Source of the DNA: Pectobacterium polonicum
Lineage (GTDB): Bacteria > Pseudomonadota > Gammaproteobacteria > Enterobacterales > Enterobacteriaceae
Assembly: GCF_005497185.1 (NCBI RefSeq)
Contig: NZ_RJTN01000030.1
Coordinates: forward strand, 1 to 40,102
Length of the DNA stretch: 40,102 nt
Direction of reading: 5' to 3'
The notes beneath the pieces were generated by a model, which saw only the letters and a program-made list of their open reading frames with translations, did no database searches and was not told where the DNA came from. Both the position numbers and the translations under genes were made by a program. Shown piece by piece: positions 33,846 to 40,102 of this stretch; position 1 is the first letter of the stretch, and every line of letters begins with the position of its first letter.

Positions 33846-34000
33846 TCAACCATCTACGTCCGTCATTTTTCACGTTGCCAGTATTTATTCACTCAAGCGA
33901 TCGACTTGATTAATCCCCCGAGACATCTTTCTTTGCCATCTTCCTGAAACCTGAATTATCTAGGGTAGATAACCGCATTGTGTTGTCTTTATTTTTTGTT

Positions 34001-34016
34001 AGCGAAACGTTTCGAT
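34001..34016. promoter_or_regulatory. Upstream RbsR operator
   Basis: AGCGAAACGTTTCGAT shares the palindromic GCGAAACGTTTCG core of the RbsR operator. Its centre is 77 bp upstream of the second operator's centre. It overlaps the left half of a CRP-like site (34011-34026). Confidence 0.8.
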
Positions 34017-34026
34017 GGTGATCACA
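34011..34026. promoter_or_regulatory. Candidate CRP site of the rbs promoter
   Basis: TTCGATGGTGATCACA has a perfect right half site (TCACA, in the context GATCACATTT) and a degenerate left half (TTCGA for TGTGA). Its centre is about 60 bp upstream of the predicted transcription start, the usual class I activation distance. CRP activates rbs in E. coli. Confidence 0.55.
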
Positions 34027-34043
34027 TTTTTTTTATTTCTTCG

Positions 34044-34071
34044 TTGCCTTTCTCTCTTCTTTTTCTAGAAT
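34044..34071 (+). promoter_or_regulatory. Predicted rbs operon promoter
   Basis: TTGCCT (-35, 34044-34049) and TAGAAT (-10, 34066-34071) with a 16-bp spacer. Transcription would start near 34078, inside the second RbsR operator, so repressor binding would block it directly. Confidence 0.55.
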
Positions 34072-34076
34072 ATTAT

Positions 34077-34094
34077 CAGCGAAACGTTTCGCTG
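34077..34094. promoter_or_regulatory. Main RbsR operator
   Basis: CAGCGAAACGTTTCGCTG is a perfect 18-bp palindrome matching the LacI-family RbsR operator of E. coli. It lies 12 bp before rbsD and covers the predicted transcription start. Confidence 0.9.
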
Positions 34095-34106
34095 GTGGGG
34101 TGAGAG

Positions 34107-34526
34107 ATGAAAAAAGCAGCATTATTGAATTCAGATATTTCTTCCGTGATTGCTCGGTTGGGGCACACCGATAGCCTTGTTGTTGGTGATGCTGGTTTAC
34201 CGATTCCAGAAACGACAACCCGTATCGATCTGGCGTTGACGCACAATGTGCCAACGTTTTTGCAGGTGGTTAATGTTGTCACCAGTGAAATGCAGGTCGA
34301 GGCCGCTATTCTGGCGGAAGAGATTATTGAAAAGAACCCCGCAGTCCATGACGCATTACTCGATCAATTGAAGCAACTTGAACAACACCAGGGAAACTCA
34401 ATTGCATTGCACTATGTCAGCCATGAAGAATTTAAAACCCAAAGCGGCAAAAGCCGGGCGATCATTCGCAGCGGAGAGTGTTCACCGTATGCCAATGTCA
34501 TCCTTTGTGCTGGCGTAACGTTCTGA
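34107..34526 (+). CDS. rbsD: D-ribose pyranase RbsD
   Basis: 139 residues, the E. coli length. It interconverts the pyranose and furanose ring forms of ribose so that the kinase gets its substrate. Conserved blocks: [38 protein letters not shown] and the C-terminal [21 protein letters not shown]. First gene of rbsDACBKR, directly behind the RbsR operator. The rbsA start follows after 7 nt, with its ribosome-binding site overlapping the rbsD stop. Confidence 0.97.
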   Translation: MKKAALLNSDISSVIARLGHTDSLVVGDAGLPIPETTTRIDLALTHNVPTFLQVVNVVTSEMQVEAAILAEEIIEKNPAVHDALLDQLKQLEQHQGNSIALHYVSHEEFKTQSGKSRAIIRSGECSPYANVILCAGVTF

Positions 34527-34533
34527 GGTATCA

Positions 34534-36039
34534 ATGCAACCTTTACTGCAACTGCAAGGCATCACGAAATCTTTTCCGGGCGTTAAAGCGCTTTCCGGTG
34601 CGGCACTCAATGTCTACCCGGGAAAAGTGATGGCGCTGGTGGGCGAGAACGGTGCGGGCAAGTCCACCATGATGAAAGTCCTGACCGGGATCTATCGTAA
34701 AGATGCCGGCAGCATCCATTTTCTGGGGCAAGAGGTGGATTTCAGCGGGCCGAAAGCGTCTCAGGAAGCAGGTATCGGTATTATCCATCAGGAGCTTAAC
34801 CTGATTCCCCAGCTCACGATTGCCGAGAATATCTTCCTTGGCCGTGAATTTACCAACCGCTTCGGTCGTATCGACTGGAACAAAATGTATGCGGAAGCCG
34901 ATAAGCTGCTAAAGCGCCTTAATTTGCGCTACGACAGCCGCCGTATGGTAGGGGATTTATCGATTGGCGATCAGCAAATGGTGGAAATTGCCAAAGTGCT
35001 GAGCTTTGAATCGAAAGTCATCATCATGGATGAGCCGACCGATGCCCTGACCGATACCGAAACCGCTTCGCTATTCAGTGTGATCAAAGAGCTGCAATCT
35101 CAGGGATGCGGCATCGTTTATATTTCCCACCGCCTGAAAGAAATCTTTGAAATCTGCGATGACATTACCGTTTTCCGCGATGGTCAGTTTATCGGTGAGT
35201 GTCCGGTAAGCGACTTACAGGAAGATACGCTGATTGAAATGATGGTAGGGCGCAAGCTGGAAGATCAGTACCCACGCTCGAATCAAGCACCGGGAGAGGT
35301 GCGCCTTAAGGTGCAGAACCTGTCTGGACCTGGTGTAGACAGCGTTAGCTTTACGGTACGGAAAGGTGAAATCCTGGGTGTCGCAGGGCTGATGGGCGCG
35401 GGCCGAACTGAACTGATGAAGATTCTCTACGGTGCGCTACCGCGTACTGGCGGCAATGTGACGCTTGATGGCCGAGATGTAGTGACCCGTAAACCGCAGG
35501 ATGGCTTAGCGAACGGCATCGTTTATATCTCTGAAGATCGCAAGCGAGATGGTCTGGTGCTGGGCATGTCGGTAAAAGAAAACATGTCGTTAACCGCACT
35601 GCGCTATTTCAGCCATGCTGGCGGTCGTCTCAAACACGCCGAAGAACAGTTGGCGGTCGCTGACTTTATTCGTCTGTTCAACGTTAAAACGCCTTCTATG
35701 ACACAGCCTATCGGCCTGCTTTCCGGTGGTAATCAGCAAAAAGTGGCGATTGCCCGTGGCCTGATGACGCGCCCGAATGTCTTGATCCTTGATGAGCCGA
35801 CGCGTGGCGTTGACGTGGGGGCGAAGAAAGAAATTTATCAGCTAATCAATCAATTCAAAGAAGAAGGGTTGAGCATCATATTGGTGTCATCCGAAATGCC
35901 AGAGGTCTTGGGTATGAGCGATCGCATCATTGTGATGCATGAAGGGCGCTTAAGCGGTGATTTCCCGATTGAGCAAGCAACCCAGGAAGCACTGATGGCT
36001 GCGGCCGTTGGTAAGCAATACGGCGCAAAGCAGGAGTAA
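34534..36039 (+). CDS. rbsA: Ribose ABC transporter ATP-binding protein RbsA
   Basis: 501 residues, the E. coli length, with two fused ATPase halves. The first has Walker [10 protein letters not shown], a degenerate signature [13 protein letters not shown] and Walker [13 protein letters not shown]. The second has an atypical Walker A ([14 protein letters not shown]), signature [15 protein letters not shown] and Walker [14 protein letters not shown]. This asymmetric layout is normal for sugar importers of this class. It energises ribose import with RbsC and RbsB. Confidence 0.98.
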   Translation: MQPLLQLQGITKSFPGVKALSGAALNVYPGKVMALVGENGAGKSTMMKVLTGIYRKDAGSIHFLGQEVDFSGPKASQEAGIGIIHQELNLIPQLTIAENIFLGREFTNRFGRIDWNKMYAEADKLLKRLNLRYDSRRMVGDLSIGDQQMVEIAKVLSFESKVIIMDEPTDALTDTETASLFSVIKELQSQGCGIVYISHRLKEIFEICDDITVFRDGQFIGECPVSDLQEDTLIEMMVGRKLEDQYPRSNQAPGEVRLKVQNLSGPGVDSVSFTVRKGEILGVAGLMGAGRTELMKILYGALPRTGGNVTLDGRDVVTRKPQDGLANGIVYISEDRKRDGLVLGMSVKENMSLTALRYFSHAGGRLKHAEEQLAVADFIRLFNVKTPSMTQPIGLLSGGNQQKVAIARGLMTRPNVLILDEPTRGVDVGAKKEIYQLINQFKEEGLSIILVSSEMPEVLGMSDRIIVMHEGRLSGDFPIEQATQEALMAAAVGKQYGAKQE

Positions 36040-36046
36040 GTCAGAC

Positions 36047-37015
36047 ATGAGTTCTCAATCTATCGCGGCAAAACGCTGGTTTAGCAAAGAGTGGTTACTG
36101 GAGCAGAAATCGCTGATCGCGCTCCTAATCCTGATTGCGGTTGTTTCCGCCATGAGCCCTAATTTTTTCACCCTGAATAACCTGTTCAATATTCTCCAGC
36201 AGACGTCGGTAAACGCCATCATGGCCGTCGGTATGACGCTGGTGATTTTGACCTCGGGCATCGATTTGTCGGTGGGTTCACTGTTGGCGCTGACGGGTGC
36301 CGTTGCGGCTTCCATTGTTGGGCTTGAGGTGAATGCGCTGGTGGCGGTATTTGGTGCGCTGGCACTGGGCGCACTGATTGGCGCAGGCACGGGTATCATT
36401 GTTTCAAAAGGCAAAGTGCAGGCATTTATCGCTACGCTGGTCATGATGCTATTACTGCGCGGCGTGACGATGGTTTATACCAACGGTAGCCCGGTTAATA
36501 CGGGATTTTCCGACGTGGCAGATGCGTTTGGCTGGTTCGGTATCGGTCGTCCGTTGGGGATTCCGACGCCAATCTGGATCATGGCTATCGTCTTCGTTGC
36601 AACCTGGTACATGCTGCACCATACGCGACTGGGGCGCTATATCTATGCGCTTGGCGGTAATGAATCCGCGACCCGCTTATCCGGTATCAGCGTTGATAAG
36701 ATCAAGATTATTGTCTATTCCCTGTGTGGGCTGCTGTCTGCCCTGGCGGGAATTATCGAAGTCGCACGTTTGTCCTCTGCTCAGCCTACCGCGGGTACAG
36801 GGTATGAACTGGATGCCATCGCGGCTGTGGTATTGGGCGGCACCAGTCTGGCAGGAGGCAAGGGGCGTATTGTTGGCACATTGATCGGCGCACTTATCCT
36901 TGGTTTCCTCAACAACGGACTGAATTTATTAGGTGTTTCTTCTTACTACCAAATGATCGTCAAAGCAGTCGTCATTTTGCTGGCGGTTCTGGTAGATAAC
37001 AAAAGCAGTAAATAA
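36047..37015 (+). CDS. rbsC: Ribose ABC transporter permease RbsC
   Basis: 322 residues from ATG 36047 (MSSQSIAAKRWFSKEWLLEQ), E. coli 321. The frame opens earlier within rbsA, but the family N-terminus and an AGGAG overlapping the rbsA stop favour this start. About eight to ten membrane spans; conserved blocks NAIMAVGMTLVILTSGIDLSVGSLLALTGA and AGTGYELDAIAAVVLGGTSLAGGKG. A homodimer forms the ribose channel in the inner membrane. 25 nt separate it from rbsB. Confidence 0.97.
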   Translation: MSSQSIAAKRWFSKEWLLEQKSLIALLILIAVVSAMSPNFFTLNNLFNILQQTSVNAIMAVGMTLVILTSGIDLSVGSLLALTGAVAASIVGLEVNALVAVFGALALGALIGAGTGIIVSKGKVQAFIATLVMMLLLRGVTMVYTNGSPVNTGFSDVADAFGWFGIGRPLGIPTPIWIMAIVFVATWYMLHHTRLGRYIYALGGNESATRLSGISVDKIKIIVYSLCGLLSALAGIIEVARLSSAQPTAGTGYELDAIAAVVLGGTSLAGGKGRIVGTLIGALILGFLNNGLNLLGVSSYYQMIVKAVVILLAVLVDNKSSK

Positions 37016-37040
37016 CCTTCATTCACACAGGAATTGAGTT

Positions 37041-37928
37041 ATGAATATGAAAAAGCTGGCTACTCTGGTTTCCGCTGTTGCGCTGAGCGCGACTGTCAGT
37101 GCTAATGCCTTGGCCAAAGATACGGTTGCTCTGGTGGTTTCTACGCTGAATAACCCGTTCTTTGTTTCCATGAAAGAGGGGGCACAGAAAGAAGCTGACA
37201 AACTGGGCTATGAGTTGATTGTGCTGGATTCCCAGAATAACCCTGCGAAAGAACTGGCTAACGTTCAGGATTTAACGGTCCGTGGCACCAAAGTATTGCT
37301 GATCAACCCGACTGACTCTGATGCAGTAGGCAATGCGATTAAAATGGCTAATCAGGCAAAAATTCCGGTCATTACGCTGGACCGTGTCGCTAGCAGTGGT
37401 GAAGTTGTAAGCCACGTTGCTTCTGATAACGCTTTCGGCGGTAAAGTTGCCGGTGATTTCATTGCCAAGAAATTGGGTGAAGGTGCCAAGGTGATTCAGT
37501 TGGAAGGGATTGCAGGAACCTCTGCTGCGCGTGAGCGTGGGGCGGGTTTCATGAAATCTGCTGAGAAAAATAAATTCGCTATGCTGGCAAGCCAACCTGC
37601 TGATTTCGATCGTACTAAAGGGTTGAACGTGATGCAGAACCTGCTGACCGCACACCCTGACGTTCAGGCGGTATTTGCTCAGAACGATGAAATGGCGTTA
37701 GGCGCACTGCGTGCATTACAAACCGCTGGAAAAACTGATGTGCTGGTTGTGGGCTTTGACGGTACTCAAGACGGTGTGAAAGCCGTTGAGTCAGGCAAAC
37801 TGGCAGCAACGGTGGCTCAACGACCAGACCAGATCGGCGTAATCGGTATCGAAACGGCTGCGAAAGTGCTGAAAGGTGAAAAAACGCAGGCCATCATTCC
37901 AGTTGACCTGAAGCTGGTCGCTAAATAA
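37041..37928 (+). CDS. rbsB: Periplasmic D-ribose-binding protein RbsB
   Basis: 295 residues, E. coli 296. A signal peptide covers residues 1-25 (ending NALA), and the mature protein begins [23 protein letters not shown]. Type I periplasmic-binding fold; ribose-contact stretches [14 protein letters not shown] and [10 protein letters not shown] are present. It delivers ribose to RbsAC and, in enterics, to the chemoreceptor Trg. A stem-loop follows the gene, which may stabilise its message. Confidence 0.98.
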   Translation: MNMKKLATLVSAVALSATVSANALAKDTVALVVSTLNNPFFVSMKEGAQKEADKLGYELIVLDSQNNPAKELANVQDLTVRGTKVLLINPTDSDAVGNAIKMANQAKIPVITLDRVASSGEVVSHVASDNAFGGKVAGDFIAKKLGEGAKVIQLEGIAGTSAARERGAGFMKSAEKNKFAMLASQPADFDRTKGLNVMQNLLTAHPDVQAVFAQNDEMALGALRALQTAGKTDVLVVGFDGTQDGVKAVESGKLAATVAQRPDQIGVIGIETAAKVLKGEKTQAIIPVDLKLVAK

Positions 37929-37949
37929 TTAAAGAATAAAGCAGGGCTC

Positions 37950-37972
37950 GCGCCATCCGTTTGTGGTGGCGC
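37950..37972 (+). other. Intercistronic stem-loop between rbsB and rbsK
   Basis: GCGCCA-T-CC (37950-37958) pairs with GGTGGCGC (37965-37972) with one bulge. It has no T-tract. By analogy with other binding-protein genes it probably protects rbsB mRNA and lowers expression of rbsK and rbsR. Confidence 0.5.
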
Positions 37973-37999
37973 ATTATTAACGTAGCGGGATTCGACATA

Positions 38000-38926
38000 A
38001 TGAAAACGGGTAAGCTGGTGGTGCTGGGCAGTATTAATGCTGACCATATTCTCAATCTTGAGCAATTTCCCCGCCCGGGCGAAACGGTGATCGGTGAACA
38101 ATATAGCGTCGCTTTCGGCGGGAAAGGCGCTAATCAGGCCGTTGCCGCTGGCCGAAGCGGTGCGGATATCGCCTTTATTGCCTGCGTCGGAGAAGATGAT
38201 ATCGGCGCTCGCATTTGTCAGCAGCTATCCAAGGACAATATTGATGTTTCCGCCGTTGAGGCTATCTCCGGGGAAACAACGGGCGTTGCGCTGATTTTTG
38301 TTAACGCTGAAGCTGAGAACATGATCGCAATTAATGCTGGCGCGAATGCAGCGGTGACGCCTGATTATCTTCATCGTCATGGGCAACACATTATTGATGC
38401 TTCTGCATTGCTTATGCAGCTTGAATCGCCGTTGGCAACGGTTATCGAGGCAGCTAAACTGGCACATGAACACCAGACTAAAGTGATTCTCAACCCGGCT
38501 CCTGCTCGTGAACTGCCTGATGAACTGTTATCGCTGGTCAATATGATCACGCCGAATGAAACCGAAGCACAGTTCCTGACAGGAATTACGATTGAGACGG
38601 AAGAGGACGCCGCTCGCGCTGCACGGGTTCTGCACGATAAAGGTATCGAGACGGTTCTTATTACATTGGGTAGCCGTGGCGTATGGCTGAGTGAACATGG
38701 TCAAGGGCAGCGTATTCCGGGGTATCGCGTAAACGCGGTGGATACTATTGCCGCTGGAGACACCTTTAATGGTGCGTTGGTTACCGCCTTGCTGGAAAAC
38801 CGGCCAATGTCTTCTGCTGTGAAGTTCGCTCATGCTGCGGCTGCGATTGCGGTAACTCGCCGAGGTGCTCAACCTTCTGTCCCGTGGCGCGAAGAGATCG
38901 ACGCATTTTTGCAAGTTCAGGGGTGA
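38000..38926 (+). CDS. rbsK: Ribokinase RbsK
   Basis: 308 residues from ATG 38000 (MKTGKLVVLGSINADHILNLEQFPRPGET), E. coli 309. The frame also opens at 37961 but that would translate the stem-loop and is rejected. PfkB-family motifs: GGKGANQAVAAGRSGA near the N-terminus and the anion hole with catalytic Asp in DTIAAGDTFNGALV. It phosphorylates ribose to ribose-5-phosphate, feeding the pentose phosphate pathway. rbsR starts 3 nt after its stop. Confidence 0.97.
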   Translation: MKTGKLVVLGSINADHILNLEQFPRPGETVIGEQYSVAFGGKGANQAVAAGRSGADIAFIACVGEDDIGARICQQLSKDNIDVSAVEAISGETTGVALIFVNAEAENMIAINAGANAAVTPDYLHRHGQHIIDASALLMQLESPLATVIEAAKLAHEHQTKVILNPAPARELPDELLSLVNMITPNETEAQFLTGITIETEEDAARAARVLHDKGIETVLITLGSRGVWLSEHGQGQRIPGYRVNAVDTIAAGDTFNGALVTALLENRPMSSAVKFAHAAAAIAVTRRGAQPSVPWREEIDAFLQVQG

Positions 38927-38929
38927 TTT

Positions 38930-39925
38930 TTGGCCACCATGAAAGATGTCGCCCGTTTGGCGGGCGTTTCTACTTCTACAGTATCTCACGTCATTAATAA
39001 CAATCGCTTTGTCAGCGATACCATTCGCGAAAAAGTGATGAAGGCCGTTGAGGATCTCAACTATGCGCCGTCTGCGCTGGCCAGAAGTCTGAAAATAAAC
39101 CAGACCCGCACTATCGGTATGTTGCTCACGGCCAGTAGTAACCCGTTTTATGCTGAAGTCGTGCGTGGCGTTGAACGCTGTTGTTATGAGCGGGGCTATA
39201 GCCTGATTCTCTGCAACACCGAAGGTGATCGCGACAGAATGAGTCATAGCCTTGAAACGCTGCTGCAAAAGCGGGTCGACGGCGTATTGCTGATGTGCAC
39301 TGAAAGTCATCGCCCCTTGCCTGAAATGATGAGCCGCTATCCTTCTGTTCCTATGGTCATGATGGATTGGGCTCCTTTTGAAGGCGCTATCGATGTTATT
39401 AAAGATAACTCTTTGCTTGGCGGAGAGATTGCAACCAATCACCTCATTTCCCGTGGGTATAAAAAGATAGCCTGCATTGCGGGGCCGAAAGATAAGACGA
39501 CAGCCTATAACCGACTGGAGGGCTATCGACAGGCGATGCAACTCGCAGGGCTACCCATTCCCGCTGATTATGAGATTTTTGGTGATTTTGAATTTGAAAC
39601 AGGCTACCGCGCGATGCAGCAGTTATTAGCGCTGGAAGATAAACCCGAAGCGGTGTTCACCAGTAACGATGCAATGGCTGTGGGTGTTTACCACGCTCTT
39701 TATCAGGCGGGACTTTCAATCCCTCAAGACATGGCGGTTATTGGTTACGATGATATTGAACTCGCTCGCTATATGTCTCCGCCTCTCACTACGGTTCATC
39801 AACCAAAGGATGAGCTCGGCGAATTAGCAGTCGATACGCTGTTGTATCGTCTGGAACATCCAAATACTGAACCGAATGTGTTGGTGCTGACGCCGGAATT
39901 AATGGTGCGTCAGTCTGTTCGGTAA
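38930..39925 (+). CDS. rbsR: LacI-family ribose operon repressor RbsR
   Basis: 331 residues from a TTG start at 38930, which restores the family N-terminus [23 protein letters not shown] and is well spaced from AGGGG. ATG 38939 would lose three residues and lie too far from that site. N-terminal helix-turn-helix with hinge [12 protein letters not shown], then the periplasmic-binding-type effector domain ([59 protein letters not shown]). It represses rbsDACBKR at the palindromes near 34008 and 34086 until ribose is present. In E. coli RbsR also touches purine genes. Confidence 0.96.
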   Translation: MATMKDVARLAGVSTSTVSHVINNNRFVSDTIREKVMKAVEDLNYAPSALARSLKINQTRTIGMLLTASSNPFYAEVVRGVERCCYERGYSLILCNTEGDRDRMSHSLETLLQKRVDGVLLMCTESHRPLPEMMSRYPSVPMVMMDWAPFEGAIDVIKDNSLLGGEIATNHLISRGYKKIACIAGPKDKTTAYNRLEGYRQAMQLAGLPIPADYEIFGDFEFETGYRAMQQLLALEDKPEAVFTSNDAMAVGVYHALYQAGLSIPQDMAVIGYDDIELARYMSPPLTTVHQPKDELGELAVDTLLYRLEHPNTEPNVLVLTPELMVRQSVR

Positions 39926-39941
39926 TATTTTGGCTAAGAAA

Positions 39942-39973
39942 ACGCTGAAAAATCCGGCATAACGGCGTCTTTT
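39942..39973 (+). terminator. Weak terminator after rbsR
   Basis: ACGCTG (39942-39947) pairs with CGGCGT (39963-39968) with one G-T pair around a 15-nt loop, followed by CTTTT. It is the only candidate for ending the rbs operon before the rRNA promoter. Confidence 0.45.
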
Positions 39974-39984
39974 AATTCGCTTTG

Positions 39985-40062
39985 CTGAAAAAATCCTCAC
40001 TCGGTAATTATTTTGCATTTAGCACTTGTCAGCCGCCGAGAAGTCCCTATAATGCGCCTCCA
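39985..40062 (+). promoter_or_regulatory. Ribosomal RNA operon P1 promoter
   Basis: TTGTCA (-35, 40026-40031) and TATAAT (-10, 40048-40053) with a 16-bp spacer, followed by the GC-rich discriminator GCGCC and CACTGACACGG, which matches E. coli rrn P1 start regions. Initiation is expected at the A of 40062. The AT-rich stretch from about 39985 to 40025 (GAAAAAATCC, GGTAATTATTTTGCATTT) fits an UP element. The rRNA genes themselves lie beyond the window. Confidence 0.9.
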
Positions 40063-40102
40063 CTGACACGGCAACAGCGACACGCGGTTGTGGTGACAGG
40101 AA

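Noticed and set aside
38528-39541. 337-codon open frame antisense to rbsK and rbsR
   Set aside because: It lies entirely opposite two well-recognised genes and reads as a low-complexity shadow without domain features.

Overview
The window is a chromosomal segment of a pectinolytic enterobacterium, most probably a soft-rot Pectobacterium. Two things point there. Nearly all genes match Escherichia coli proteins closely in order and length (pst operon, glmUS, atp operon, rsmG-mnmG-oriC-mioC-asnC/asnA-viaA/ravA-kup, rbs operon). A family 9 pectate/exopolygalacturonate lyase (pelX) with a KdgR-type operator sits between glmU and atpC, which E. coli lacks. The species cannot be fixed from the sequence alone.

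Layout. 1-514: 3' end of a class III aminotransferase. 585-5340, minus strand: phosphate uptake operon pstSCAB-phoU with a Pho box ahead of pstS and a terminator after phoU. 5410-6837, minus: an uncharacterised protein with a DUF2314-like C-terminus. 7002-10393, minus: glmU-glmS (UDP-GlcNAc synthesis). 10400-12941: intergenic control region and pelX on the plus strand. 13139-20055, minus: the complete ATP synthase operon atpIBEFHAGDC, its promoter at 20149-20176, then a 620-bp AT-rich gap. 20679-23271, minus: mnmG-rsmG. 23397-23640: the chromosomal replication origin oriC, with three 13-mers, R1 and R4 DnaA boxes, and variant R2 and R3. 23663-24657, minus: mioC and asnC; 24810-25802, plus: asnA. 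25799-28782, minus: ravA-viaA. 29120-30988, plus: kup. 31140-33148, minus: qseBC, divergent from ygiW (33396-33791). 34107-39925, plus: rbsDACBKR behind two RbsR operators and a CRP-like site. 40026-40062: a ribosomal RNA P1 promoter whose operon lies beyond the window.

Functionally the window is mostly core: phosphate import, cell-wall precursor synthesis, energy generation, origin firing and tRNA modification, asparagine and potassium homeostasis, ribose import. The lineage-specific parts are pelX, the DUF2314-like gene between pst and glmS, and the placement of qseBC/ygiW between kup and rbs. I found no insertion sequence, prophage, CRISPR array, tRNA or defence system, and nothing that I would call a new biological system. 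The most informative unexplained signals are regulatory: a perfect-core CRP site in the atpI-rsmG gap, a PmrA/QseB-type box before ygiW, an 18-bp palindrome before asnC, a tandem 14-bp duplication in the pstS leader, and a strong nested hairpin between kup and qseC. Several start codons were placed inside longer open frames using family length and Shine-Dalgarno position (pstB, pstC, pstS, glmU, mnmG, mioC, viaA, rbsC, rbsK).
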